Assembly: GCF_016745835.1 (NCBI RefSeq)
Contig: NZ_JAERVL010000024.1
Location: forward strand, 54,882 to 118,881
Origin: Caldalkalibacillus salinus
GTDB lineage: Bacteria; Bacillota; Bacilli; Caldalkalibacillales; JCM-10596
Direction: 5' to 3'
Length of the DNA: 64,000 nucleotides
The translations under genes were made by a program, and so were the position numbers. Under the pieces are notes generated by a model. That model ran no database searches. It had not been told where the DNA came from and saw only the letters and a list, made by a program, of their open reading frames with translations. The stretch's first letter is position 1, and each line of letters opens with the position of its first letter. Positions 32,914 through 41,899 of this stretch are shown here, in pieces.

Positions 32914-34461
32914 TTAATTAATACTTGTTTCCTTAGTACCACCCTGTTCCTGTTCATGTGCCAACTGTTTGGCGACCTGCGGGGCTAACCATAGAGTAGG
33001 AAGTAGGATAATGGAAACAGGGACTGCTGTGACCACAATAAAGTTTTGTATGGCTGTAATACTGCCTTCGCCTAATAATAGTAGGGCTGCAGCAGCACTC
33101 CCCATTATGACTGCCCAAAACACACGAAGGCTGCTAGCGGGATCACCTTCTCCCGTCATCGCGACAGAAATGGTATAGGACATTGAGTCCGTTGTCGTAG
33201 CGACAAAGACGATCGTGACAATAAGAAAGGCCACAGACATCAGAAGTGGCATTGGCAACTGTTGCGTAATAGCCATCATGGTAGCCGGTAATCCACCATC
33301 CTCCAATGGACCTGATATCACACCATTGTTTTGCAGCTCAAAGTGTATCCCTGAGCCTCCCACAACTGTAAACCAGAAGTTTGTCACGATCGGTGCTATA
33401 ATCGCAACAGCCAAGACTATTTCTCTTAATGTACGCCCTCTAGATATACGACTCACGAAAATAGCCATCATCGGAGCATAACCAATAAACCAACCCCAGA
33501 AGAATACGGTCCACCATCCTAGCCAATCAGGTGCTGCTCTATATAGACTAAGAGACAAGAAATTTTCAATATAAACGGCATATGAACCGATGAAGTTGTC
33601 AATGATGAATCGCCCCGGCCCAATGAACAAGATGAGCCCCACTAAGACGAGGGTTAAAATGATATTCCAACGACTTAGTAACTGAATGCCACGGTGAATA
33701 CCTGTGACGGCTGATATGGAAGCGATGGTCACAAGCACTCCAATAATGATGATATGTGTGGTAAAGACGTTTGGAACGTCGAACAGAAACTCAAGACCAT
33801 AAGCCGCTTGTAAACCTAGAAATCCAATTGGGCCAATCGTCCCCGCAGCTACAGCTATAATAGAAAAGGCGTCTACGAGCGTACCAACGACGCTTTTCTG
33901 AAGAATTTTATCCCCAAATATAGGGTGAAGTAACGTTCTAGGCTTTAAGGGTAACCCTTTGTGGTAATGTCCATACATCAATATAATCGTACTTAACGTG
34001 CCTAAAATGGCCCACGCTGAGAATCCCCAATCTAGGAAAGATTGAGCTAAGGCAGGCGCAATAGCCTCAGACGTTCCGCTTTCTATACCGGGGAACATAG
34101 GGGGAGTGGACATGAAGTGGTACATCGGCTCTGCTGCAGCCCAAAAGACACCACCACCAGCCAGTAAAGTACACATAATGATAGCAATCCATCTAAAAGT
34201 GCTGATTTCCGGTTTGTCTATGTTGCCTAAGCGTACCTTCCCTAAGCGGGAGAAAGCAAGCACGATGGCAATGATGAAGGTGGCTAGCATGAGAACCTGC
34301 CAGAAAGCACCAAAATAAGAAACCGAGAAAGCAAAAGATTCATCGACCCATTGAGAGACGAGCTGTGTGTCACTGTTGATAAAAGAAAGTATGACAAACA
34401 GGAACAGTAGCCCGCCACTAATAATAAACACAGGCCAATCTAATTTTTGAGTTAACTTCAC
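32914..34461 (-). CDS. BCCT-family transporter
   Basis: Betaine/choline/carnitine-type secondary transporter. 515 residues, about 12 helices. The family signature FFWGWFIGYAPMMAIFVSRISRGRTLREI is present, but the classical glycine-betaine box (Trp-rich WAWWISW) reads WGWFIGY, so the ligand may differ from betaine. The start is a GTG with AGGAGG eight bases upstream. The N-terminus is short, and no regulatory C-terminal extension of BetP type is seen. It converges with lhgO, and a -10-like TATAAT lies about 140 bases upstream. A role in compatible-solute uptake or import of another quaternary amine is inference. Confidence 0.88.
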   Translation of the reverse strand: MKLTQKLDWPVFIISGGLLFLFVILSFINSDTQLVSQWVDESFAFSVSYFGAFWQVLMLATFIIAIVLAFSRLGKVRLGNIDKPEISTFRWIAIIMCTLLAGGGVFWAAAEPMYHFMSTPPMFPGIESGTSEAIAPALAQSFLDWGFSAWAILGTLSTIILMYGHYHKGLPLKPRTLLHPIFGDKILQKSVVGTLVDAFSIIAVAAGTIGPIGFLGLQAAYGLEFLFDVPNVFTTHIIIIGVLVTIASISAVTGIHRGIQLLSRWNIILTLVLVGLILFIGPGRFIIDNFIGSYAVYIENFLSLSLYRAAPDWLGWWTVFFWGWFIGYAPMMAIFVSRISRGRTLREIVLAVAIIAPIVTNFWFTVVGGSGIHFELQNNGVISGPLEDGGLPATMMAITQQLPMPLLMSVAFLIVTIVFVATTTDSMSYTISVAMTGEGDPASSLRVFWAVIMGSAAAALLLLGEGSITAIQNFIVVTAVPVSIILLPTLWLAPQVAKQLAHEQEQGGTKETSIN

Positions 34462-34823
34462 AAATGAAACCTCCTAAGCATGAGTTGAGCGCATATCTCT
34501 AAGGTTGTGTCTACTCCTAGTGTGTTCATAAAGGTACATTGTTATAAATATACGACTTCACCGATAGGATGTAGACCTACCTGAAGACAATAAGCATCAA
34601 TTATAACATTTGAACCAGCGTGGCAAAATCACTAATTTGTGGGCACCAGTCGTCTGATAAGGCTATATTGTAAAAAACTGTCCTCAGACCTCATGACCTC
34701 ATGACATTCAAACAAGACATATAGGGGCCATTCGTATTTACAAGGCGTTCCGTATGCACGTGTCCGAGTAAGGAAATAATGATAATAACGATCGTGAACA
34801 AACATAAAAGGAGGACAATGGAC
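34462..34823. other. 362-base divergent region between BCCT and ABM genes
   Basis: Minus-strand TATAAT at 34600-34605, about 140 bases before the BCCT gene, is a likely -10 (with TTGCCA 15 bases before it). A Fur-like box lies at 34780-34794 near the ABM gene. Nothing else was recognised. Confidence 0.5.
34780..34794. promoter_or_regulatory. Possible Fur box before the double ABM gene
   Basis: TGATAATAACGATCG matches the 7-1-7 Fur core TGATAATNATTATCA at 11 of 14 defined positions. It overlaps a run of ATAAT repeats and lies 14 bases upstream of the ribosome site. Confidence 0.4.
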
Positions 34824-35501
34824 ATGTGTTTTGTCAGTGAGATGGGGGTCACCATACGTCCCGAGTATGCCGATGAATTCAAAGAAAGCTATGAAAAGGT
34901 GATGGAGGTTGCGGCTTCTCAGCCAGGTTTTATTAGCTTAAAAGCATTGAATGTGCTTAACGATCAAGCGTCTATACGTTATGATAATTATGCCAAGTTT
35001 TCAACTTTAGAAGAAATGGATCAGTGGGCACGGGAGGGCTACCATAAACAGCTTCAGGAAGAGGGTAAAATGAAATACTTTTCATCCTTCTACATACGGC
35101 GTGGCAAAGCACTCCATCATGGAGAGCAAGCGGAAGGAAAGGTCCTCCTTGAGACGAGCATTGTTCCCCATTCAATTACGAACGAGTCGGACCACGCATT
35201 AGAGCAGAAGTTATTAGCTGAACTTGAAAGAGAATCCGCTCAGCATCCAAATATGCTACCTTACGAAACAGGAAACGAAACACTTGACCAACCTTTTCTA
35301 CTTACGAAGGTGAGCTACTCCGCACCGCAAAAAGAACAGAGCCAATACGTTGTTCTCACATACTGGCCTCATACGGCAGCATGCGCTGAGTGGGAGCATT
35401 CACAGCTTCACAAAAAGCTACAGGATACGGCAACGGTGACTCACAATCGTTTCTTAATACTTGAAAAGAAAGATATACCGAGGGGATGCCCCGTACATTA
35501 A
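34824..35501 (+). CDS. Tandem ABM-domain protein (putative heme-degrading monooxygenase-like)
   Basis: 225-residue protein with two antibiotic-biosynthesis-monooxygenase (dimeric alpha+beta barrel) halves: residues about 3-95 (TIRPEYADEFKESYEKV, then DQWAREGYHKQL) and about 110-225 (PFLLTKVSYSAP, AACAEWEHSQLHKKL). Each half keeps a W-x(4-6)-H pair, as in HmoA/IsdG-type heme monooxygenases, although the catalytic Asn is not obvious. The start at 34824 is nine bases after AAGGAGG; ATG 34818 is closer than usual. A nearby Fur-like site supports an iron/heme role, which remains inference. Monocistronic. Confidence 0.75.
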   Translation: MCFVSEMGVTIRPEYADEFKESYEKVMEVAASQPGFISLKALNVLNDQASIRYDNYAKFSTLEEMDQWAREGYHKQLQEEGKMKYFSSFYIRRGKALHHGEQAEGKVLLETSIVPHSITNESDHALEQKLLAELERESAQHPNMLPYETGNETLDQPFLLTKVSYSAPQKEQSQYVVLTYWPHTAACAEWEHSQLHKKLQDTATVTHNRFLILEKKDIPRGCPVH

Positions 35502-35534
35502 ACCTTTGTCACATTTAATACGCTCAAATTAAGA

Positions 35535-35566
35535 AAGGATGGTGATGCTCTCACCATCCTTTTTTA
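35535..35566. terminator. Terminator between ABM gene and germination operon
   Basis: An 11-bp perfect stem (AAGGATGGTGA/TCACCATCCTT) with a 5-base loop runs into TTTT; the minus-strand side is A/T-rich as well. Confidence 0.85.
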
Positions 35567-35581
35567 TTTGCCTGTTGTTAA

Positions 35582-36682
35582 TTAACTTTGTTTCGTCTGT
35601 GGAGACTTCTTCTTAAGTCTCCTAGCAAATAGGACAAGGATGACGGGAAGGGCGATCCCCATCAAGATATTAAGCGGAATATACGTTTCGAACATAAACT
35701 CTGTCAGCTCCATGAAGTCACGAATGAATAGCAAAGCGCCTACTGCGATCAACCAGGCGAAGGGAATGATTAATGAGCGATAAGATCTAAGATTAAAGGC
35801 CTGAGCTGTTCCTAGGATTAACCCATAGTAAAAAACGGACACGCGTACCATCAGTCCTACGGTCCAAAATATAGCGGCTATGGCATCAAAACGATTAATG
35901 ATTTCACCTGCGTTAATATAACGAACAGCTGAAAAAGTTGGAAAAGGAAGTCTCGCTGCCTCTTGTGGTCCAAACATGGCAATCGGGCCTGTTATAGGTC
36001 CTAAAAAGAAAATGAGGACAATCACCGCTGCGAATATGTTTGTTTTTAATATTTTTTGAGGACGTTGAACATAAGGGAGAATCATGCCTAAAATCACAAA
36101 TTCTCCAAACCAAGCCATGACAGAGATGGCACCGACCCCTATAGGGGGAAATCCTTGACCAAAAACGGGTAGAAGATTGGAATAATCTTTATTGCCCATT
36201 GTTAACAAAACGACAATAATGGCAATAAACACGATAATGGGGAGAACGATCTGATTGGTTCTAGCCAGGGTCTCTAAGCCAATAAAGACAAGATATGTTG
36301 TAAGCAAAACAATGACAAGTGTAAATGCCCATAAAGGTGTCTCAAACATCATCATCCTATAAGCTTCCCCAAATAACCGTACACCTAAGATGACCATGAT
36401 ATAGAAGTAGACAAGGTACAAAACGCCAATGAATTTACCTAGCGTACCGAAATGTTTAAACAGAATTTCTATTAAGGTCACTCCAGGAAAATGTTGAGAC
36501 AATTTAGTAATAGCGACCACACCAATCAAACCTAAAATGGTGCCTAAAATGGCAGCAATCCACCCGTCTTGTTGACTTTGATTAATCACAACCGTCAATA
36601 ATATTAAGTGTCCTATTATGGTTAGAGATGTGACGGCTAACATACCTGTTTGTATATTGCTAATTCTACCCTTTTCAATCAT
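35582..36682 (-). CDS. Germinant receptor B subunit (GerAB/GerKB-type permease)
   Basis: Membrane subunit of a spore germinant receptor, related to APC-superfamily amino-acid transporters; it forms the ligand-sensing pocket. 366 residues with ten predicted helices; typical opening KGRISNIQTGMLAVTSLTIIGHLIL and the central segment SVMAWFGEFVILGMILPYV. GGAGG lies seven bases before the ATG. It is the last gene of the operon, 24 bases after the small 2-TM gene. The germinant cannot be inferred. Confidence 0.9.
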   Translation of the reverse strand: MIEKGRISNIQTGMLAVTSLTIIGHLILLTVVINQSQQDGWIAAILGTILGLIGVVAITKLSQHFPGVTLIEILFKHFGTLGKFIGVLYLVYFYIMVILGVRLFGEAYRMMMFETPLWAFTLVIVLLTTYLVFIGLETLARTNQIVLPIIVFIAIIVVLLTMGNKDYSNLLPVFGQGFPPIGVGAISVMAWFGEFVILGMILPYVQRPQKILKTNIFAAVIVLIFFLGPITGPIAMFGPQEAARLPFPTFSAVRYINAGEIINRFDAIAAIFWTVGLMVRVSVFYYGLILGTAQAFNLRSYRSLIIPFAWLIAVGALLFIRDFMELTEFMFETYIPLNILMGIALPVILVLFARRLKKKSPQTKQS

Positions 36683-36706
36683 GTTAGGTCCTCCAATTGA
36701 GAATCT

Positions 36707-36925
36707 TTATGTCCATGGGATTAGGATGTGCAGGATCTTGGCAATAGATACAATTTCTATACCGTATATCACCATGACGATACCTAAGTAAGCCAGGGTG
36801 GTCATAATAGCTTGTAAAACGAACACTTTTTTATCCCGTTGATGATCTAGCGCGTATATCTGATAAGCAAGGGATGCTGCCAAGAGTACGAGAAACAGTA
36901 TCGCAAGGAAAAGCTTCATTAACAT
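36707..36925 (-). CDS. Small two-TM protein, germinant-receptor D-subunit-like
   Basis: 72-residue protein with two hydrophobic helices (LFLAILFLVLLAASLAYQIY and MTTLAYLGIVMVIYGIEIVSI) separated by a charged DHQRDKK loop. Size, topology and place in the operon match the 'D' proteins (GerKD/GerUD type), which modulate germinant receptor output. Its first ATG overlaps the GerC stop (TAATG); a second ATG at 36919 is equally possible. Identification rests on position and topology, not on a clear motif. Confidence 0.7.
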   Translation of the reverse strand: MLMKLFLAILFLVLLAASLAYQIYALDHQRDKKVFVLQAIMTTLAYLGIVMVIYGIEIVSIAKILHILIPWT

Positions 36926-38214
36926 TACCTACTTTCGTTCGCTTTTGACGGGTCATAAATGAGCCCAATTTCATCAATGTTAGCATCGATATTTAAATGC
37001 ACCCTTAATTCTTTTAAAAGTCCCTCTCGCCAATGGGGTTCCAATTCCCTCCACACTTCTGGATCGTGCTGATAAATACTTCGCCCAAAACCAAAAGGAT
37101 CAGCCTGCCACTCTTTTTGCACCTTTTGTAGTACTGCCGTAATCTCTCTCTCCACATCCTGTTCAATCTGTTGTCGAAGATCTGCAAGTCGTTCAGTGGT
37201 TAAGACCTCCCCAGGGCACGTGATGTCTCGTATATTACCTTCGAAGGTGATATTTACTTCCATTTCAAGGCCGTTAGAGTGATAAATGGGTTTTTTTTCT
37301 GTGCGTACCTCCGAAACTTCAATGGTAAGTGTACCTTCATCAGAATTGGAGCATGGTGTAGTGAGGACCGCCTTATCAATATCTCCAGCAATCCATGCAA
37401 GCGCACGAGTTTCATCTTGGTCTAACCACCCTATTAGTCGATTGTCCTTAAATACAGCGGAACCGCCTAGGTTGAGCCCAACCGATTCCATATTACGATC
37501 AAGCGCTTCTTCGTTTGGGTGGTTGTCCTTTTTAATATCTTCTGTCTCACGGGATAACTGAACAATATCTGTGTTATCCTCAGTCGTTAAGCTAATTTGG
37601 CCTGATATCGGATCCATTGTGTCATTGGATAGTGCGTGTGCGAATTTAGCAGCATCGCGAACGACTGGGTTAGTGGTTAACCGAGAGTACTCTGTTATAG
37701 TGAAAATCTCTGCCCCAAGGCTATTCTCCAACATGGGTACTGTGGTCAGTATATCCCTCGCTCTACCTTGAGTAAAAAGCATCCTCGTGTTCAATCTAAA
37801 CTCATCATGACGTCTGAGTATATCAAGTATAGGCTCTATATTATTTTCAGCAACGGTGTTTCCAATCACGATGACTTGCAAGTGACCAAAATACTTACGT
37901 TTAGCGAATACTGTGCTAAGTTTATCGAGCGCATCATAGATACTTGCCCCTTGTGAACTGGCAACGATATAAGGTTTTTTTTCCTGGCTGTCACCATCAG
38001 AGATCTGAGAATGATATAAAGCATCAGGTACAATCGTAAAAATGGTGATTTCATATTGCCCATCTTCAGTTCTGTCTATCCCCATGGCATTAATGACGGT
38101 TAACTTATTCACATCATGGTTGCTCCAGCACCCGCTCAAAAACATGATGAGTGCTGTAAGACATAACAGGCTCGCTATTCTTTTATAAGCGCTTCGTGTT
38201 AAGTAAACGTTCAT
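36925..38214 (-). CDS. Germinant receptor C subunit (GerAC/GerKC-type lipoprotein)
   Basis: Ger(x)C lipoprotein of the spore inner membrane. 429 residues; lipobox FLSGC with Cys29 then WSNHDVNKLTVINAMGIDR, the diagnostic opening of the family (D-x-N-x-L-x-I-x-x-x-x-GID). The ATG at 38214 has GGAGG upstream and begins one base after the A-subunit stop, so a longer reading frame upstream was rejected. It overlaps the 2-TM gene by one base. Confidence 0.92.
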   Translation of the reverse strand: MNVYLTRSAYKRIASLLCLTALIMFLSGCWSNHDVNKLTVINAMGIDRTEDGQYEITIFTIVPDALYHSQISDGDSQEKKPYIVASSQGASIYDALDKLSTVFAKRKYFGHLQVIVIGNTVAENNIEPILDILRRHDEFRLNTRMLFTQGRARDILTTVPMLENSLGAEIFTITEYSRLTTNPVVRDAAKFAHALSNDTMDPISGQISLTTEDNTDIVQLSRETEDIKKDNHPNEEALDRNMESVGLNLGGSAVFKDNRLIGWLDQDETRALAWIAGDIDKAVLTTPCSNSDEGTLTIEVSEVRTEKKPIYHSNGLEMEVNITFEGNIRDITCPGEVLTTERLADLRQQIEQDVEREITAVLQKVQKEWQADPFGFGRSIYQHDPEVWRELEPHWREGLLKELRVHLNIDANIDEIGLIYDPSKANESR

Positions 38215-38215
38215 A

Positions 38216-39706
38216 TTAATGTCCCTCCTCAGGGTTTTTAGGAGGTGTTGTCTTCGAGGCGTTAGCTCTTTTCGTCCCCCCATTAGAGACACCTGGTAAC
38301 CTTGTATTAATCGCCCATTTTGGTGCGCGTACAAATAAGTCTTTCCAACCCTCTTTTCGTGTTGGACTTAAAGGTGTCATGTAAGGAGTCCCAAACGAAC
38401 GTAAACTGATCAAATGAATCAAGATAAATAGCCATGCGACCAATATGCCCATAAAACCAAATACACTTGCAACCAAAATAAAAGGGATATTCAAAAAGCG
38501 AATGCTCTGTCTAAACGTGTAGTTAGGTAAAATATAAAATGTTATACCGGCAACTCCGACGACAACGACAGTGAGAGGTCCAACTAGCCCGCCGTATATA
38601 CCGGCAAAGCCAATTAAAACGAGACCAATAATAGGACCAAGCGTATTGCCAATAGAAGCGGGCATGCGTGTACCTGCTGAACGTATGAGCTCGAAAGTCA
38701 ATATCATAAAGAATGTTTCGACTGATACAGGATAAGGGAGGTCTATTCGCCTGGCTGCGATTTGTAATAAGAAAGGGGTCTGCAACAAGTCTTGATGTAC
38801 GGCTATAAGGGCAATATAAAATGCAGGTATTGAGACAGCAACAAACAGCCCTAGGATTCGGAGCAGCCTCATGCACGTACTAGAGAAGGATTGATTGTAG
38901 TAATCTTGGCTCGTTGAGAAGAATTCAAAAAACACAGTAGGGCCCATAATTGTAAATGGAGAGCCATCCGTCATAATGGCCACTTTCCCTTCTAAGAGCG
39001 AGGACACAACACTGTCTGGACGCTCAGTGTTCATCATTGTAGGAAAAGGAGAAAAAGGATGGTCTTGTATCATTTCTTCTATCTCGCGACTGCTCACGAC
39101 ACCATCAACATCTATTGACTCTAATCTCTTCCGTACTTCATTTACAATGTCAGACTTTGCTGTCCCCTCAAGGTACACAATAGCCAACGTCGTTTGAGTG
39201 TCCCGACCAATGGAGAGATATTGTACCTTTAATTGAGGTGATTTTAATTTTTTGCGAACCAGCATCAGGTTCGTATGTATATTCTCGACAAAACCTTCTC
39301 TTGGCCCCCGAACCATTTGTTCAGCCTGAGGCTCTGTAATCAGACGTCCTTCCATTTTTTCGGTCTGAAAATAACAGGTTAAATTAAATTCAGGTAGCAT
39401 AAGAACGGTGTGCCCTATAAATAAGGCCTGCACGACGTTATTCACATAAGCTTGGTTATCATGACTGTCTAGAAAGGTGACAGCAAATTGGGTGGACAAA
39501 GCGTCACGAATATCAGTTTCCTGACTTTGATTCTGACTGATAAGAGGTAGGTAGCGTTGAATCTCTCTTACCAAAGCATCATCTACCAACTCTGGGATAT
39601 AGACTAAGTACCCCATGTCTGTTTGAAACTTAATGGATTGAAAGATAACATCATCATTCGGTTCAAGCGCTTGTTTTATTTGGTTTAGGGCTTCAAAACG
39701 ACTCAC
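38216..39706 (-). CDS. Germinant receptor A subunit (GerAA/GerKA-type)
   Basis: A subunit of the receptor: a soluble N-terminal domain (about residues 1-270), then roughly five helices and a basic C-terminal tail. Conserved family segments include GRDTQTTLAIVYLEGTA, MTDGSPFTIMGPTVFFEFF and the PASIGNTLGPIIGLVLIG membrane region. 496 residues, normal for GerA/GerK A subunits. The start is a GTG eight bases after AAGGAGGT. First gene of the operon A-C-small-B. Expression is expected in the forespore; no confident SigG promoter could be assigned by eye. Confidence 0.92.
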   Translation of the reverse strand: MSRFEALNQIKQALEPNDDVIFQSIKFQTDMGYLVYIPELVDDALVREIQRYLPLISQNQSQETDIRDALSTQFAVTFLDSHDNQAYVNNVVQALFIGHTVLMLPEFNLTCYFQTEKMEGRLITEPQAEQMVRGPREGFVENIHTNLMLVRKKLKSPQLKVQYLSIGRDTQTTLAIVYLEGTAKSDIVNEVRKRLESIDVDGVVSSREIEEMIQDHPFSPFPTMMNTERPDSVVSSLLEGKVAIMTDGSPFTIMGPTVFFEFFSTSQDYYNQSFSSTCMRLLRILGLFVAVSIPAFYIALIAVHQDLLQTPFLLQIAARRIDLPYPVSVETFFMILTFELIRSAGTRMPASIGNTLGPIIGLVLIGFAGIYGGLVGPLTVVVVGVAGITFYILPNYTFRQSIRFLNIPFILVASVFGFMGILVAWLFILIHLISLRSFGTPYMTPLSPTRKEGWKDLFVRAPKWAINTRLPGVSNGGTKRANASKTTPPKNPEEGH

Positions 39707-39898
39707 TATCCTGCACCTCCTTTCCCATATGGTTTCCCAGGCTTTTTGAAATATGTAACCCTAATCAAATTAACTTTTGAGCTATCCGCGAAATTTTTTA
39801 TTGTGAAGTCAAGTTTAAAATATTACCATACTTGGGTACCGACTATACAAGATTACAGTGACCGAATGATCCTATGAATCCCATATAAGGAGGTTGAT

Positions 39899-40246
39899 AT
39901 GATGAACCGTGAACCACAAGAGGTCCAGTCTGCGGAGGTACATGAGAAGGAAACGATAGGGCAGAAAGGACATGACTTTCAAACAGGTCAGAAAGCGCCT
40001 TGGTACAAACGAGGCTGGGTATGGGTGTCCTTAACCATTGCGACTGTGACGATTGTGGCTATGCTCATCGGATTCTCATGGGTGGCCAATGAAATAAGTG
40101 ACGTTAGCCAAGCGATTGGAGAAAATACAGATGCCGTTGAAGAGCAAAATCAGATACTCACTCAAATTGAGAAAAACCTTAACGCTTTAACCACAGTGAT
40201 TAAAGAAACACTCCGAGACATGACGAGTATGATTGAGCGTAGCTAG
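39899..40246 (+). CDS. Single-pass membrane protein of unknown function
   Basis: 115-residue protein: an acidic/polar N-terminal 50 residues (QEVQSAEVHEKETIGQ), a cationic YKRGW stretch, one helix (WVSLTIATVTIVAMLIGFSWV) and a C-terminal amphipathic, coiled-coil-like segment rich in Gln/Glu/Asn. N-in topology is predicted from the positive residues. No family recognised. AAGGAGGT precedes tandem ATGs (39899/39902). Divergent from the germination operon; whether it has a spore role is unknown. Confidence 0.75.
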   Translation: MMNREPQEVQSAEVHEKETIGQKGHDFQTGQKAPWYKRGWVWVSLTIATVTIVAMLIGFSWVANEISDVSQAIGENTDAVEEQNQILTQIEKNLNALTTVIKETLRDMTSMIERS

Positions 40247-40264
40247 TATCGTAAGACAAAAATA

Positions 40265-40285
40265 GCCACTGCCCTGTGCAGTGGC
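40265..40285. terminator. Bidirectional terminator between the single-pass gene and yihY
   Basis: An eight-bp perfect stem (GCCACTGC/GCAGTGGC), loop CCTGT; minus side runs into ATTTTTG, plus side into TTAAAT. Confidence 0.75.
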
Positions 40286-40346
40286 TTAAATAAATTTAGT
40301 TTGCTAATCATGGCAATAGTGCTAAACGAGTGTGCGTTTCTTCTTG

Positions 40347-41171
40347 TTAACCCTTTTGAAGCCACTTTCTCGTGGCATTGATTTCCCCCCCCACTAATAA
40401 AATCATACCTGAGAGAAAAAACCACAGCAATAACCCTACAATACCACCAAGGCTGCCATACATAGCAGTAAAATTACCGAAATTGTTAATATAAAATGAA
40501 AAAGCGAGAGAAGTAAGTTGCCACCCCATTGTGGCCATAAGCGCACCCACCCAAACATCCCGCACTTTTAGCTTAAGATTTGGCGCAAAGTAATATAAAC
40601 AACAAAAGATTAAAAATAAGACACCAAAACTGACACTCAAACGAAAGACGTCCCAAATGAACAAAAAGTCTTCAGGTAGCAAGATATATTGAGAAAGAAA
40701 CACACCAAGCATCTTACCAAACACAGGAAGTAGTAAAGCAATGACAATAACAACCATCAACGATATAGTCAATAAGATGGCGACTAAGCGCCCGTGAATG
40801 AAAGAACGACTATCTTCAACTTCATAAGCGTGATTCAATGCGCGCATCACAGCGTGACTAGCGTTTGACGCTGACCATAGGGCAATGAAAAAGCTGATGG
40901 ATAGAACGCCGCCTCTTTGAACTTCCAAAATGCTCACAACATTACGTTCAATGACGCCCATGCCCTGCTCAGGTACATACTGACTGAAGAACCTTAAAAC
41001 ATCAGCCGTTGAGATCGGAATATAGGCCAGTAAAGCAAAGGTGAAGATTAAAAAAGGAAAAAGTGCCAATAAGAAATAGAAAGATAATTGAGCAGCCAAA
41101 TCAGGAACATCATGTGAGAGTGTACGTTGTATTAGTGCTTTAATAAATATCTTTATATAAGCAAAATTCAT
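40347..41171 (-). CDS. YihY/UPF0761 (former BrkB/RNase BN) family membrane protein
   Basis: 274-residue protein with six predicted helices. Family motifs: DVPDLAAQLSFYFLLALFPFLIF near the N-terminus, LWSASNASHAVMRALNHAYEVEDSRSF in the middle and GSLGGIVGLLLWFFLSGMILLVGGEIN at the end. Formerly called ribonuclease BN in error; function unproven, possibly envelope transport. The start at 41171 has AAGGGGT seven bases upstream; the longer frame lacks this. Monocistronic. Confidence 0.9.
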   Translation of the reverse strand: MNFAYIKIFIKALIQRTLSHDVPDLAAQLSFYFLLALFPFLIFTFALLAYIPISTADVLRFFSQYVPEQGMGVIERNVVSILEVQRGGVLSISFFIALWSASNASHAVMRALNHAYEVEDSRSFIHGRLVAILLTISLMVVIVIALLLPVFGKMLGVFLSQYILLPEDFLFIWDVFRLSVSFGVLFLIFCCLYYFAPNLKLKVRDVWVGALMATMGWQLTSLAFSFYINNFGNFTAMYGSLGGIVGLLLWFFLSGMILLVGGEINATRKWLQKG

Positions 41172-41293
41172 GACAGTACCCCTTAAAAACTTTATACTAG
41201 TTTTATACATATTGACTTACGTTATGACAAGTTAAATTGGTCTATTTATAAAGCTTAACAGTGTGAACGTCTATTTTAAAGGGAGGGATTATC

Positions 41294-41641
41294 GTGCATA
41301 TACAAGAGCTAACAACGATAGATGAGTGGACTGATCTTTTAAAGACATCACACGATAAGAAAGTGTGGGTATTCAAACATAGTACCACCTGTCCCATTAG
41401 TGCCGAAGCGTGGAGTCAATACCAAAAGTATATCCAACAAGACACTAGTGATGACATCGTCTATACTTATGTGAAGGTAATTGAATCTAGACCTGTCTCC
41501 AACCAGGTTGCTGAGGGCCTGGGTGTCGAACACGCCTCGCCTCAAGCTATTTTAGTCAAATCTGAGAAAGCAGTATGGCACGATTCGCATTGGAATATCA
41601 CTGAAAAAGCACTTGATACTGCAGTCCAACAAGCTCGTTAA
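41294..41641 (+). CDS. ytxJ: YtxJ: bacillithiol-system redox protein
   Basis: 115-residue thioredoxin-fold protein (monothiol glutaredoxin-like, YtxJ family), predicted bacilliredoxin-related. Family core: WVFKHSTTCPISAEAW (monothiol active site TCPIS), then YVKVIESRPVSNQVAEGLGVEHASPQ with the expected cis-Pro. Only one Cys in the active site. The start is a GTG with GGGAGGG upstream. Points to bacillithiol use by the organism. Its physiological role is inferred from the family. Confidence 0.9.
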   Translation: MHIQELTTIDEWTDLLKTSHDKKVWVFKHSTTCPISAEAWSQYQKYIQQDTSDDIVYTYVKVIESRPVSNQVAEGLGVEHASPQAILVKSEKAVWHDSHWNITEKALDTAVQQAR

Positions 41642-41737
41642 TCAGCTTTTAACAACTCAGATATATCAGTGATCCTGCCTTTACAGAAAGTCAAAAAAAT
41701 GATATATTACGTAAGATGAACAAAGGAGGAACCTGAC

Positions 41738-41887
41738 ATGCGTGTAAATGTTACTTTAGCTTGTACTGAAACAGGAGATAAAAACTATATTACAACGAAG
41801 AACAAGAGAGAAAATCCAGAGCGTATTGAGCTCAAAAAATATAGCCCTAGACTGAAGAGACACACGCTTCACCGCGAAACGAAATAA
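41738..41887 (+). CDS. rpmG: 50S ribosomal protein L33, zinc-independent (C-minus) form
   Basis: 49-residue L33 ([10 protein letters not shown]... ...TLHRETK). In the zinc-binding (C-plus) form CxxC and a second Cys pair bind Zn; here the first pair reads CTET (second Cys replaced by Thr) and the position of the later pair reads YSPR, leaving one Cys (C9). It is therefore a C-minus paralogue that needs no zinc, of the kind induced under zinc starvation. AAGGAGG is eight bases before the ATG, and a strong terminator follows. A partial Zur half-site (ATTACGT) lies at about 41706-41712. Confidence 0.9.
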   Translation: MRVNVTLACTETGDKNYITTKNKRENPERIELKKYSPRLKRHTLHRETK

Positions 41888-41899
41888 TTGGGCTACACC

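Noticed and set aside
37900..38215. Longer N-terminus of the germinant receptor C subunit starting inside the A gene
   Set aside because: The lipoprotein signal and ribosome site fit the ATG at 38214; the extension is the A gene in another frame.
39707..39800. SigG promoter for the germination operon
   Set aside because: Candidate -35/-10 pairs do not match the SigG spacing well enough to report.
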